Assembly: GCA_021234155.1 (NCBI GenBank)
Contig: JAJEKV010000051.1
Span: 3,655,370-3,719,369 of the forward strand
Direction of reading: 5' to 3'
DNA length: 64,000 bases
Source of the DNA: Isoetes taiwanensis
Lineage: Eukaryota; Streptophyta; Lycopodiopsida; Isoetales; Isoetaceae
Shown: one piece after another, positions 32,958 through 43,059 of the stretch
Layout of the letters: each line of letters opens with the position of its first letter
Position numbering within the stretch: the stretch's first letter is position 1
Translations under genes and position numbers: made by a program
Notes under the pieces: model-generated
The model's input: only the letters and a program-made list of their open reading frames with translations
Databases searched by the model: none
Told to the model about the DNA's origin: nothing

Positions 32958-33316
32958 TATTTACAAAAGCTGGATGAGTTTTCTTCCAATTCTGCCTACC
33001 AATGCAATTCTCACAAAGTGACCTGGAATTGTGGCACAAAGGGCAATCAAAGCCTGAGCTTTGGCTACTCTATACAACTCCGTTAAAGCACTCATGGTTT
33101 TTGCAGGTGGAAGCCAGCCTATAGCAGCCATCACGTCTCTCTGGAACAAATTTTTCTGTAAAATCCAATATCCAGAAAGAACCAAGGGGATAATCTCTGC
33201 CGATTCCAAAGCCAAGCCGAAATCTGAAGAAACAGAGGATTTGGCAGTGTGGCCGCAGGATAAAGCAGAAGCAATCGACAAGACGACCATCAGCATGAGT
33301 GTGATTCCTTAAACTT
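32958..33316 (-). pseudogene. PHT1 phosphate transporter fragment with internal deletion
   Basis: From 33316 down, ITLMLMVVLSIASALSCGHT and, one frame over, LCFFRFRLGFGIGRDYPL match the PHT1 segment containing the GGDYPLSATIMSE signature, with one Gly replaced by Arg. The sequence then jumps (about 33180) to LQKNLFQRDVMAAIGWLPPA, KTMSALTELYRVAKAQALIA and LCATIPGHFVRIALVGRIGR, from the second half of the transporter before TM8. About 200 residues between them are missing, and a stop follows at about 32961. PHT1 proteins are about 530-residue H+/phosphate symporters of the plasma membrane. This is a non-functional relic; no further exons found nearby. Confidence 0.8.
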
Positions 33317-33459
33317 TTTTCTACCCAATTTGTTGCTCTGGGAACTTGCATCATGTTACCTAAAAAAATGGAAAAAAAAGGGCATCGGCATGAAGCCTGT
33401 GCTGTAGGGGATATGCCATCATCTGCCATAGCCGATGGCTTCAATCGCCATAGCATCTG

Positions 33460-34569
33460 TGGGCTTCATCCACCATAGCATCTGTGGGCTTCAAGCCGCC
33501 CTCTCTGCTCGCTGCTCTCTGCTCTCTACCTCTCTGCTCCACCTCAAGCCGCCTTATCTGCTCTCCGCCTCTGCTCCGCGAACAACCCTCCATTCAGGTG
33601 CCTCTGCCTCTGCTCCGCTGCCCTTGCAAAAAAAAGAAGGGAGCATCCCTTCTTATCCACACCTAAAAAAAGGCCTCCAATTTTTATTTTGTTCTTCTTC
33701 ACCTTTCCAAAGATAACTTATCTAAAAACCCAAAAAAGCAACATGACCTCTAAATGACATTAAGCTCCTCAAATATGGCAATATATACGGTTTTTCTATA
33801 CAATACAATATCAGAATCATAGTTCCCACCATTGTGAGAATACCCTCCCGCAATACTAAACGAATTGGGTAAACTTAATTGGACCCGCAATACCAAACGA
33901 ATTGGGTAAACTGGTCCCCTTCTGAGTTTAGTTGAGATGCTTCTAATTTTATCTTATGAACAAGTGACCTTTTATTCTGCCTCTTACGTATTTTTCCTTC
34001 TCTTCTGCCTGCTCCAAAAGGGGCCAGACGAAGATCAGAGCCTCGAATATGAAAATCCAAGCCACCTTTGCTGGCCAAAAATCGTTCCGGTACTTATTCT
34101 TCTGGATTTACCAATTTCTGGGTCATAGCAAATCGCCCACATGCTCACCATAGCCGTAGTTCCTGCCAGAACGAAATGACCTGCCAGATTGTGCCTTGGG
34201 TTGCAAGCCTTGCCCAGGATAACATAGGACTTGGCGGATGCAGCCTTAGAGTTTCTTTCACTATTGCTGCTAAAGTATGGCATCTTAGCTATGGCGGATT
34301 CTGCCAGTATTTTTCCATCTTTCAATACTTTGTCGATCTCTTATTGTGCCCTTTTCTGCACCACCAGATCAATCTACATTGATGTCTTCAGGTGTTTCAT
34401 TCAATCCTCTGCCTCAAATTTCTTAGATATATTTCTAATCATTTAACGGTTCCTTTAAAATCTGTGTTTTGAGTTTATACTAAGTACTTGTTTCTTGATA
34501 TCTTTGCATCAATCCCATCTTTCAAAGTTGGGTGAATCCTTTCAATCATAGTGGAGAAAATTAGAGTAA
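33460..34569. other. Intergenic DNA with one unplaced reading frame
   Basis: A CT-rich stretch (33480-33620) and a repeated CCGCAATACTAAACGAATTG pair (33848-33905, two copies about 37 bp apart). A minus-strand frame (34325-34035; ending LVILGK-like and [20 protein letters not shown]) looks protein-like, but I cannot assign it. Confidence 0.4.
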
Positions 34570-35230
34570 CTAAGACATTCTCTTCAGGTTCCTCAACCAC
34601 AGTGGAAAAGTGTTTGGATGTGGACATAGAATAAATTGCTCCACCCTAAAGTGTCAGTGCTGCGATGGCAAATTCTCCATAGATGTGCTCGAGTGAATGT
34701 CTTGGTTCACAAGATGAACCCTAAAGTCTTAGACTGTTGCCCTCTCTGTGGCCAATGTGTTGGAACTATTGAACACTGCTTCTTCTTGTGTGATCATCTA
34801 CAGCTTGCTTGGGCGTGGTTGTTCACTCTTTTCAGTGTGTCTCTCACTAGCCAGGATATCCTACTTGCACTTTATCCCCCTGTTTGGCCTAACTTGCGTA
34901 AGCGGGCATTTCATCTTGCTTCTAGTTGGATTTTGTGGTCTATCTGGCAGAGACGACGTTTGTGTATTTTCCAAGGTGCACACATCTCTGATCAGCAGCT
35001 TCTCCATTGTGCTCAGTAGAAGATCACTAAAGCTTATCATTGCTCATCTCTAGCTGATGATAAAAAAGAGATAATTTGGCAGACGTATTTACGGTGTTCT
35101 TCATATGCATAGTCGGGTGTTTATGCCTAGTTGGGTCAGCCTATCCACTAGGGTTTTATTCATGTCTATGCATTGTGTATTGCGCCTCTGTTCTTGTCAA
35201 TAAAGAGTCTCACGTCCTTCAAAAAAAAAG
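34570..35230 (+). mobile_element. LINE 3' fragment, second copy
   Basis: Reads LHPKVSVLRWQILHRCARVN, CCPLCGQCVGTIEHCFFLCD and KRAFHLASSWILWSIWQRRR, colinear with 22750-23218. It ends AATAAAGAGTCTCACGTCCTTC plus a poly(A) at about 35222-35230. The zinc-binding Cys/His positions are intact but the copy is 5'-truncated. Confidence 0.85.
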
Positions 35231-35522
35231 AAAGAAGAACTACCATAACTCATAAATCCATTCATAACTTCAAATATAACATCAATAAGAGACTAATCAC
35301 CCATCTAAACAACCAAGGGCTAATCTCTATCTAGAATCTCAAGCTAACTAAGCCTACTAACCGTGATCTGAGCTAGATCCCCCATCTCTCAGGTTCTCCA
35401 TGCTCTGCTGGTTTAATAGGCTCCTCCTCCTTCTCCAATTGCCCCCAAATCAAATTGGGGCAAATTAAAGTGGAAGCCCCAATTTGGCCAAAGTTAGCAG
35501 CTTTACCTTGCCTAATCGATTT
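35231..35522. other. Host DNA flanking chromovirus D
   Basis: No gene seen. It ends with GATTT (35518-35522), the target duplication of element D, repeated at 49626-49630. Confidence 0.6.
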
Positions 35523-37001
35523 TGTGACATTCCAGTACGATATACGGTCTCAAGGCGATACCGCATCAAGGAAATCACGCGCATACCGCCGCCGTCCGGT
35601 CGGCGTGTAATGCGACGGCGGTACCCAAGCAAGGACGCCTTAGGGGGCAACTTGCAATGGTGCGCACACTTAGCAATACGCGCACCTTTAGACCTTTAAC
35701 CCATTAAAGGTAGACCAAGGGTCATGGAAACCCTAAACCTAACTGATAGCCTACATAAGGCACCAAACCCTAACATTCCCTTTTTCGCCCACAGACCTTC
35801 CGAGCTCCGATTCGCGCGCCTGAGGAGTCAATTCCAACTCCCACGATCTGGCCTGCGCCCCAGCTTGTCAGATCATCCTTCCGACCGCATCCCAAAGCAG
35901 ATCAGAGACATGGATGCCTTCGGATCGAGAGAAGTGAACCAGGGATCAGGTATTTGGTCGATTGAATAGCCTAAACCTTATTCCAGCCTTCGAACCAGTA
36001 GGTTTAGCCTATTAAATCGCCCTTAGTAGCCAAGCAGATCCTGAGATTGACTCTAACTAAAGAACCTAACTCTATGTATTAGATTAGTTCTTATTACTTA
36101 TGTTCATATGATGGGCGGATGTATTCTGTGGACTCATTGTATTGGGAAGGGGGGGTAGAGACTTAAAGCTTAGTAGATGATGCTCCTAGCTAGTCCCTCT
36201 TAGTGCATTACTAGTTTTCGCCCACAGGTATGAGGAGCCCACCCGGTTGTGGGTGAAGGGGCCGGGCGGCTTAGAATGAGGTTTGTGTTGACCCTTGACC
36301 GGTTCCCTCGGTGTGTAAGGCCCTACCGGGGATCGTGAGTGACTAGGTCTAATGGCTTGCCACCGAGTGTGGGTAAGGCATGGGCTCGACACCGTGGGGT
36401 GGTGTTCACCTTCCGGTGGGTTAAGTCGAATAAGGGGCGGTGGCCCTCTAGTCACCTTGGGTCAGCATGTAGATCTCTGGAGGGAGCGATCCCTACCTGC
36501 CCCATCGGGATTGGGGGAGATGTAACCCGAGGAATAGCCCCTTTGGCTATGCACCCCGCTGGCTACTCTGATCGAGTCCCAACACTTTTCAACCTACTCT
36601 GCAAAGTGTGCACAGGAGGGGCGGATGGAGTGGACAATCCTAAGCCATGTTCTTATGCCAGCCCAATCCATTGTCATGATTCTGTCTGCACTGAACTCTG
36701 GTGGAGTCTGAGCCCTGGGTAGGAACTTCCTTTGTATTGTGCTGATCTTGTCTATGCAGATATTGAGGTGCCACCCTTCGAGGTGGATATATGATGATAT
36801 GTTACTGACGTGTATGTTTACGCTTCCGCAGCTAGGTAGGCCCTGAGGGAGACGGGGTAAAATGACCCCTTCACTCTTCTCACTGTGGACTTTAGACGGT
36901 CACAGTGATATGTGGAGGGCCCTGTATCAGTATGGAGCTGGTGCGGGGGATGCTCCTGTTGTATACGGTGCGGGCATCGTATACGAGTAGGGGACGTCAC
37001 A
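35523..37001 (+). repeat. 5' LTR of chromovirus D
   Basis: TGTGACATTCC (35523) to GACGTCACA (37001), 1,479 bp, paired with 43813-49625. It differs from its partner mainly in GC-rich patches. Confidence 0.92.
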
Positions 37002-37002
37002 A

Positions 37003-37018
37003 TGGTATCAGAGCCATG
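37003..37018 (+). promoter_or_regulatory. Primer binding site, initiator tRNA-Met
   Basis: TGGTATCAGAGCCATG one base after the LTR end. It is the canonical complement of the plant initiator tRNA-Met 3' end used by many chromoviruses. Confidence 0.95.
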
Positions 37019-37216
37019 TTCTTGGAGACCAAGAGCAAAGCACTGACTATGCTCCCAGTAGTACTAACTTGATAGGATCCTCAAATCTCGAAAAAGTGGG
37101 GAAAATTTTTTCTCATTTTTGTAGTTTATGCTAAGCTAGTAACAGTTAAATGAATTGGAACATAATAAGACTAAAAGGAATGAGCCAAAAAAAAAAAAAC
37201 CTCCTGAGGCAAGGTG

Positions 37217-37283
37217 GTCTCACACATCGCGCCTGGTCAAAGAACTGAACTTTAGTTTTTGAGCAGGGCGCTACGTGTGAGAC
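37217..37283 (+). repeat. Leader hairpin 1
   Basis: GTCTCACAC at 37217 pairs with GTGTGAGAC ending 37283, continuing through GCGCC/GGCGC and an inner A-rich/T-rich stem. About 30 bp of stem in a 67-nt unit. Confidence 0.75.
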
Positions 37284-37408
37284 ATCGAGCCAAGAACATA
37301 TTAAACTTGATGAATTTGAGAAAAGTAATATGGTAAGGCCAGTTCCAAGGTAAGAATTAGTTAGAATAGTATGTTTAAATCACTTAAACTACTTAAAAAT
37401 GTGTAAGA

Positions 37409-37473
37409 TCTCACACGTAGCGCCTGGTCTAAAAACTAAACTCTAGTTTTTGAACAGGGCGCTACCTGTGAGA
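37409..37473 (+). repeat. Leader hairpin 2, diverged copy of hairpin 1
   Basis: TCTCACACGTAGCGCCTGGT pairs with AGGGCGCTACCTGTGAGA, and AAAAACTA with TAGTTTTT inside. The sequence is about 85% like 37217-37283, with compensating changes on both arms in places. Confidence 0.75.
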
Positions 37474-37578
37474 CCAATAATTAGAAAAAAGTCTGAAATA
37501 AGTGTAGGTTTTAAGTAAATAGGTGCCTTGGCATGTTAAATAGAGCAACTTGAATTTTGACCTAAAAATTGCCCAAGC

Positions 37579-37586
37579 TATAAATA
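37579..37586 (+). promoter_or_regulatory. Internal TATA box upstream of the D upstream ORF
   Basis: CTATAAATAG, a textbook plant TATA box, lies 109 bp upstream of ATG 37688 and 577 bp inside the element, well outside the LTR. It would place transcription start near 37612. No upstream regulatory motif is evident, so this is a candidate only. Confidence 0.5.
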
Positions 37587-37687
37587 GAAGTAGACCCCCC
37601 TCATTTGTACGTTCTCGCCCTAGAAATCTGCTCCAGCTCCCTAAGGCGATCTTTGGCGCCCGATATCCGATTGTTGAACCGTCAAAC

Positions 37688-38417
37688 ATGGCATGGACCA
37701 AGCAGACTGCCAGGAAAGCCCGTCCAGGCGAAACCCCCAGCGCCAGCGACACCAATCTCATTCAGCAGATGCTTCGGGAGAGGCTCGTCGCGAGGGGAGG
37801 TCGACTATCTTCGAGCGAGGAGAGCATCGCAGAAGAGCAGAACGAGGAGATAGGCCAGCAGACCGACCGGGAAGAAGATGTGCACTCAGAAGCAGGAACG
37901 GAGATAGTTGAGGAGGAAGATGAGGGAGCACAGCGAGAGCAAAGGACCAAGGCTCGCGAAGAAAAGAGACTGCCGACACAGAGCTGGAGGCCGAGGAGGC
38001 GAGGACCCGTCACACAACGACAGGTCGTTGCGGTATTACCTTCCCCTGCTGATGGATGGAAGAATAGCGGTAATTCACCGCAAATTCACCCCCAGGGGCG
38101 AGGAAGGAGTATCGATGCTAATTGCGCTCTCAGGCTTTGGCCGGCATGCTCGGCTAGCTCCCAACACCGAGTATGCCATCCTGGTGAAGAGAGCGGTAGC
38201 ACTTGATATTTTTGACTTCGCCATACCTTACAGACGGCAGGGAAGACTGGCAGTGACCGCAGCCTACACCTCCGAGCACAGGGTAGAAGATTTGGCGAGA
38301 GCTTTGCAGGGGGGATCTTCAGTCAACGTCCTTAGGAACTTGGGTCATTCAGTGGGAACAGCCCAAGTGAGGAAGTTCCTAGAGGATAATCCATCCTACC
38401 GGCGTTATCAAGAATAG
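37688..38417 (+). CDS. Upstream ORF of chromovirus D with histone H3-like N-terminus
   Basis: First in-frame ATG at 37688 in good context (AACATGG). The protein opens MAWTKQTARKARPGE; residues 2-10 match the H3 tail (ARTKQTARK) at eight of nine positions. The one difference is Trp (TGG) where H3 has Arg. A Ser/Glu-rich acidic stretch follows to about residue 95 (SSSEESIAEEQNEEIGQQ). Then, after one or two frame changes at 37970-38030, comes a globular-looking segment: YYLPLLMDGRIAVIHRKFTP, NTEYAILVKRAVALDIFDF, EHRVEDLARALQGG. It stops at TAG 38415-38417 (RRYQE). It is not gag: gag domain and knuckle lie downstream after an AT-rich gap. Role unknown; chromatin targeting is inference. Confidence 0.6.
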
Positions 38418-38587
38418 TTAGGAATCTTGATCCCGGAAGTCTTTTTGTATTAATATATTATATAATATGAATATAACTCCTTTTGCACTTTAAATGTTTT
38501 GTTGATGTATTTTTGTTCCGCAACTATACCAACAACACATATAATGCAAGAGAACAAATAAAACTAACCGTACAGCCATGACCAATT
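38418..38587 (+). other. AT-rich spacer between the upstream ORF and gag
   Basis: 170 bp, strongly AT-rich, with AATAAA at 38557-38562 and an acceptor-like TATGCAG at 38597 just inside the gag frame. It could be a 3' end for the upstream transcript, or an intron joining the upstream ORF to gag. Confidence 0.5.
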
Positions 38588-39800
38588 GTGTATGCAGATA
38601 GGAAACAACGAACGGTCGAGCAAAACAGGAGGCCCAACAGAGATGAAGAGACTCCTAACAGGCAACCCCTTCAAAGGAACCTCTTCGAAGGATATGGTCC
38701 CATGACCCCAGAAGAGGAAATGTCGCAGATGCGAACAGAGCTGGACCAGATAAAGGCCCTACTAGCAGCCGAAGCATCATCCGAGCCACAAACGACACCC
38801 CGAAAGTCGGGGAAAGACAAGAGAAGGAGTAAGAGAAGGAGGTCCCCTAGTACAGAGACCTCCGACTCAAGCTCGACCTCAGATTCTGAGTCCGAGAAAG
38901 AGGCCGAGCAGGCGCCGGACCGTAGAGACGGCAGACAGAAGGACACTAAGGCCCTGGAGTACCAGACTCAGCACTGGGCAATGTATGGAAAGCCCGGAAA
39001 CTCGAATAGTTCTCGGGCGAGAACAGATCTGGCTTAGAGGCAGAGGCATGGCTCGACGAAATGAGCGAGTATGGCAATGCCTACGGCATGAAGGATAAGG
39101 ACAAAGGCAGGGTGGCAACAGCCAACCTGAAAGGAGCCGCACGCATATGGTGGAAGGGCTATGCCAAGGCACATGGTTTGAGCAGAGATGCATGCCGATT
39201 TAAGAAGTTCTCAAAAGCTTTCAAACACCACTATGTTCCTCGAGAACACAAGTCAAATATGATGCAGCAGTTCTACAGATTGCAACAAGGTTACAAGACA
39301 GTGCAGAAGTACACCGAAGAATTCATGAGGCTAAGACTGTATGTGCCTAAGCTGAGCGAGAAACACACAGTGGAAAGTTACATAGAAGGACTGAACGAGG
39401 AAATCCGGAAGCTCGTGAGGGCAATAGACCCTAAAACAGTATCTGAAACAGAATCCAAGGCAATTAGTTTGCAAGGATCCGGGCCCCAGAACAGCACACA
39501 GAGGCAGCCTTACTATCAGGATAGAGGCAAAGCAACAGGGAGCTACAGCCCTAGGGCAGCCAGCCCAAGTCCAGCAAAGTCCCCATACAATAGCAACCAG
39601 GGGAAACAGCAGGAAAGAAAGCAGGTGTCCTTCAAGGACAAACAGGAAGGTTCCAACTACTCGAAAGCAGTACGGTCCTTCTTACAGGCGATGCCCAAGG
39701 AGAAAAGGCAAGAATGCATAGAGAAGCAGCTCTGCTTTAGATGTTTCCAGCCCGGCCACCGAACGGCGAACTGCCCATTTGTTATGAGCTCAGCGCTAGC
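38588..39800 (+). pseudogene. gag of chromovirus D
   Basis: Frame 38588-39037 (Ser/Asp/Glu/Lys-rich; PMTPEEEMSQMRTELDQIKA) passes by a shift near 39015 into the frame beginning [16 protein letters not shown]. The gag domain follows: [74 protein letters not shown] knuckle [14 protein letters not shown] lies at about 39731-39772. Gag is fused in frame to pol. Apart from the shift near 39015 it is intact. Confidence 0.9.
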
Positions 39801-41450
39801 AGAGTTGGGCGGATGGGACACTCCGTCAGATGAGGACGGCGAGGCAGCACGCGATTACATTCAGGGTGAGTGCCACATCTTCGCTGCTATAGATACAGAA
39901 CAGGCAGAGACCCAGTATAAGGTAATCTCCACAGAAGGGAAGGCAAAGGCCAAATCTTTCATAGTCTTGATAGACTCCGGAAGTAGCCATAACTTCGCAT
40001 CCCCGAGGATGGTTGAAATGTTGAAATTGAAACCCCTAAAATCCAAACCAAGACCCGTAATCTTGGCAAGCAGAGCAGTAAGACATACGGCTGGGAAAAG
40101 GATCAACTTCGACATCGACTTGCCAGGGATTAATATCCAGATGGGGGCAGAAGTAATGGGCATTGGCAAGTATGACTTGATCATTGGAATGGAGTACCTT
40201 GGACCAGCAGGGGCCATCATTGATTGTGGAAAGCGGAAGGTGACCTTCCCAACGCCCGACGGCAAAGCCATTGAGATCACATGTAAAGAAGTTACTCCCA
40301 TCATGCAGTGTATGTCTGTTAAGAAGCTGCTCAAGTCTATAGAGAGCGAGCAGGTAGCATACATCTTCAAACTCGAGGTTGAGGAACCCGAGTCGGAGGG
40401 AAGCAAAGAAGACAAAGTGCTCAGCAAGTTGCCTAAGCAAATCGCCAACTTGATCATGGAGTTCCACGATATCTTTCCAGATGAGATCGAGAAGCTTCCT
40501 CCTTACAGGGGAGTAGAGTGTGAGATAGCACTCGAACCAGGGACCAAGCCGACGAGCAAGGCCCCATATAGAATGACCACACATGAACTCACGGAGCTAA
40601 AGAAGCAGTTACAAGAATTGCTCGATCTAGGCTTCATCAGGCCTAGCGTCTCACCATTTGGGGCACCCATCCTCTTTGTCAAGAAGAAGGATGGAAGCTT
40701 GAGGATGTGCATAGATTACAGACAATTGAACAAGCACACCATCAAGAACAAGTATGCACTCCCCAGATCAGACGACTTGATGGATCAGCTCCAAGGGGCA
40801 AAGGTCTTCTCCAAGATTGACCTAAGGTCAGGTTATCACCAGATCAGAATAAAGGAAGAGGACATCCACAAAACGGCTTTCAGAACCAGGTATGGGCATT
40901 ACGAATTCACCGTAATGCCATTTGGGCTATCCAACGCCCCAGCTACGTTCATGAGACTCATGAACGACATCTTCAGAGAATACTTGGATACCTTTGTGAT
41001 AGTATTCTTCGACGATATTCTGGTGTACAGCAAATCCATTGAAGAGCATGTACAACACGTAAGAAAGGTGTTCGAGAAGTTAAGAAGGCATCAGTTGTAC
41101 GCCAAGTTGTCGAAGTGCCACTTCGCAACAGAGAAGGTGGAATACCTCGGTCATGTGATTTCAGCAGAAGGAATCTCGACAGACCCCGTCAAGATAGAAG
41201 CAGTAATCCAATGGCCGGCACCAAAGAACGTCCATGAGGTCAGAAGTTTCCTTGGCCTAGCAGGGTATTACAGAAAGTTCGTGAAGAACTTCGCAAAGAT
41301 AGTAGCCCCACTGACAGACTTGACAAAGGCAGAGAAAGTGAAAAATTGGGCAGACCATTGGCTTAAGAAAGCCCAGGCAGCATTTGAATTGTTAAAGGAA
41401 GCTTTGACAACCGCCCTCGTCTTAACCCTGCCAGACCCAGGTGCACTGCA
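39801..41450 (+). pseudogene. Protease and reverse transcriptase of chromovirus D
   Basis: Protease: [20 protein letters not shown] (about 39958), with DSGS as active site, and [11 protein letters not shown]. Reverse transcriptase: [98 protein letters not shown] and [20 protein letters not shown]. The catalytic box is FFDD rather than the usual YIDD/FIDD; both Asp are kept. The connection domain ends [20 protein letters not shown]. The domains are complete in one frame, so only the lost RNase H behind them breaks the polyprotein. Confidence 0.93.
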
Positions 41451-41560
41451 ACGCAATCTCGACGCTCTTCAACGATTTCGGGAAAAAGATAGAAGAAACC
41501 TTGCCAGCGGATGTAGACTTCAAGGAAGTATGAGCAAGCTTGTGCAAGGAAGCGAGAACG
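41440..41560 (+). other. RNase H deletion junction
   Basis: After [14 protein letters not shown] the sequence passes directly into the pre-integrase spacer ([20 protein letters not shown] in another frame). The roughly 120-residue RNase H domain with its D-E-D-D residues, expected here in all Ty3 elements, is absent. Confidence 0.8.
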
Positions 41561-42977
41561 GATAAGGAGAGGGAAACCTTCAAAAATTTTAAGAAGGAAG
41601 GTAACCTCCTATACCATAAGAACAAGTTATACGTGCCGGAATCCTCTGGAGTAAGAAAGTTGATCCTCCACGATACCCACAACAGCCCAATAGCTGGCCA
41701 CGCAGGATTCATGAAGACACACTTTAAAGTGCCTAGCAGCTACTATTGGCCGGGAATGAAGAAGCAGATAGCCCGCTACATCAAGGAGTGTCAGCTATGC
41801 CAGCAAACAAAGGCAGAACAACTTCGAATACCAGGGGCATTGGAACCATTAGCGGTGCCAAACGCTAAGTGGGAGGTCGTCAGCATGGACTTTATAACAG
41901 GACTGCCAAGGACAGTAAGAGGTAAGGATGCCTTGATGGTCGTGGTCGACAAGCTGTCGAAAATGGCCCACTTTGTGCCTTGCAGGACCACGGACACAGC
42001 TATGGATACGGTGAAGCTCTTCACCAAAGAGATCTTCAGACTCCATGGCATGCCAAGGGAAATTATCTCCGACCGAGATCTGAAGTTCATGAGTGTGGCA
42101 GGATCTCTTCGCAACAATTGGAACGAAGCTATCCATGAGCACGGCCTATCATCCACAGACGGATGGGCAAACAGAGCGTATCAACAGAATATTGGAAGAC
42201 ATGCTCCGAAACTATGTCTGGAACAAGCAAGGTATGTGGGAGGAATTTATTCACTTGGTGGAGTTTGCGTACAATAGCACCAAGCAGGAATCATCCCAAA
42301 TGTCGCCGTTGACGATCAACTACGGCTACCAATGCCTAACTCTAGACACTTGGCACAATCCAGTGTCAAAAGTGGAAGTTTCGCAGCAAATGTTGAGCGA
42401 TATGCAGCAGCTTGTGGAAGAAGTTCGAGGGTACCTTCAAGCAGCAAGGAGTCGGCAGAAGAGCATTGCCGACAAACATCGGACAGTCAGAGAATTCCAA
42501 GTCGGAGATGATGTATGGCTCAAGATCAAGGTAAAGCAGGCGAAGCTCTGCATCGGAAATTGCAAGAAGCTTGCTCCAAGGTGGGCTGGACCCTTCAGAA
42601 TAACCAAGAGAGTGGGTAACCAATCCTACAAGTTAGACTTGCCAGCGCACCTAAAAATCCACAAAGTCTTCCACGTGAGTTTGCTGAAGAAGCACACTCC
42701 TAATCCAGATGAAGTCCTGGACACTCCAACGATGTTGGAAATGACAGAAGAGCAGATAGAAATAGTTCCAGAACTAATTCTTGATAAAGCATTCAAGAAA
42801 ACAAGGAGATCGGAGTTTCTCCAATACTTGGTCAAGTGGAAACACTTGCCGGTGGAAGACGCGACATGGGTACTTAAAAGAGATCTGGAACAACAGTACC
42901 CACAATTTATGGAGCAATGGGACGGCAAGGTCGTCTCCGAAGAAATCGGCTCAGGCATGTCGATTTGTGTAGATTAA
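41540..42977 (+). pseudogene. Integrase and chromodomain of chromovirus D
   Basis: Zinc-binding HHCC part: ILHDTHNSPIAGHAGFMKTH, then IARYIKECQLCQQTK (41670-41815). Core: VVSMDFITGLP (Asp 1, about 41880) and REIISDRDLKFMS (Asp 2, about 42060). After a frame change near 42095, STAYHPQTDGQTERINR carries the Glu. C-terminal LAPRWAGPFRITKRVGNQSY and HKVFHVSLLKKHTPNPDE. Chromodomain at about 42755-42920: ELILDKAFKKTRRSEFLQY, LVKWKHLPVEDATWVLKRDL. The Trp of the aromatic cage is present; the first cage aromatic is not obvious. Chromodomains bind histone marks or partners and steer insertion. Stop at 42977. Confidence 0.93.
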
Positions 42978-43002
42978 TAACTTACCTAGTTAAGTATAAT
43001 CT

Positions 43003-43037
43003 ACGCATGCAACCTATGAGGTAAGGGTTGCATGCGT
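43003..43037 (+). terminator. Strong hairpin after pol
   Basis: ACGCATGCAACC (43003-43014) and GGTTGCATGCGT (43026-43037), a perfect 12-bp stem with an 11-nt loop, 26 bp past the pol stop. It may be a 3' RNA signal; a terminator role is only one option. Confidence 0.5.
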
Positions 43038-43059
43038 TGTTACCGATGATGAGATTACT

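Noticed and set aside
37688..37720. A real histone H3 gene
   Set aside because: Only the first ten codons resemble H3; the STGGKAPRK continuation and the whole histone fold are absent.
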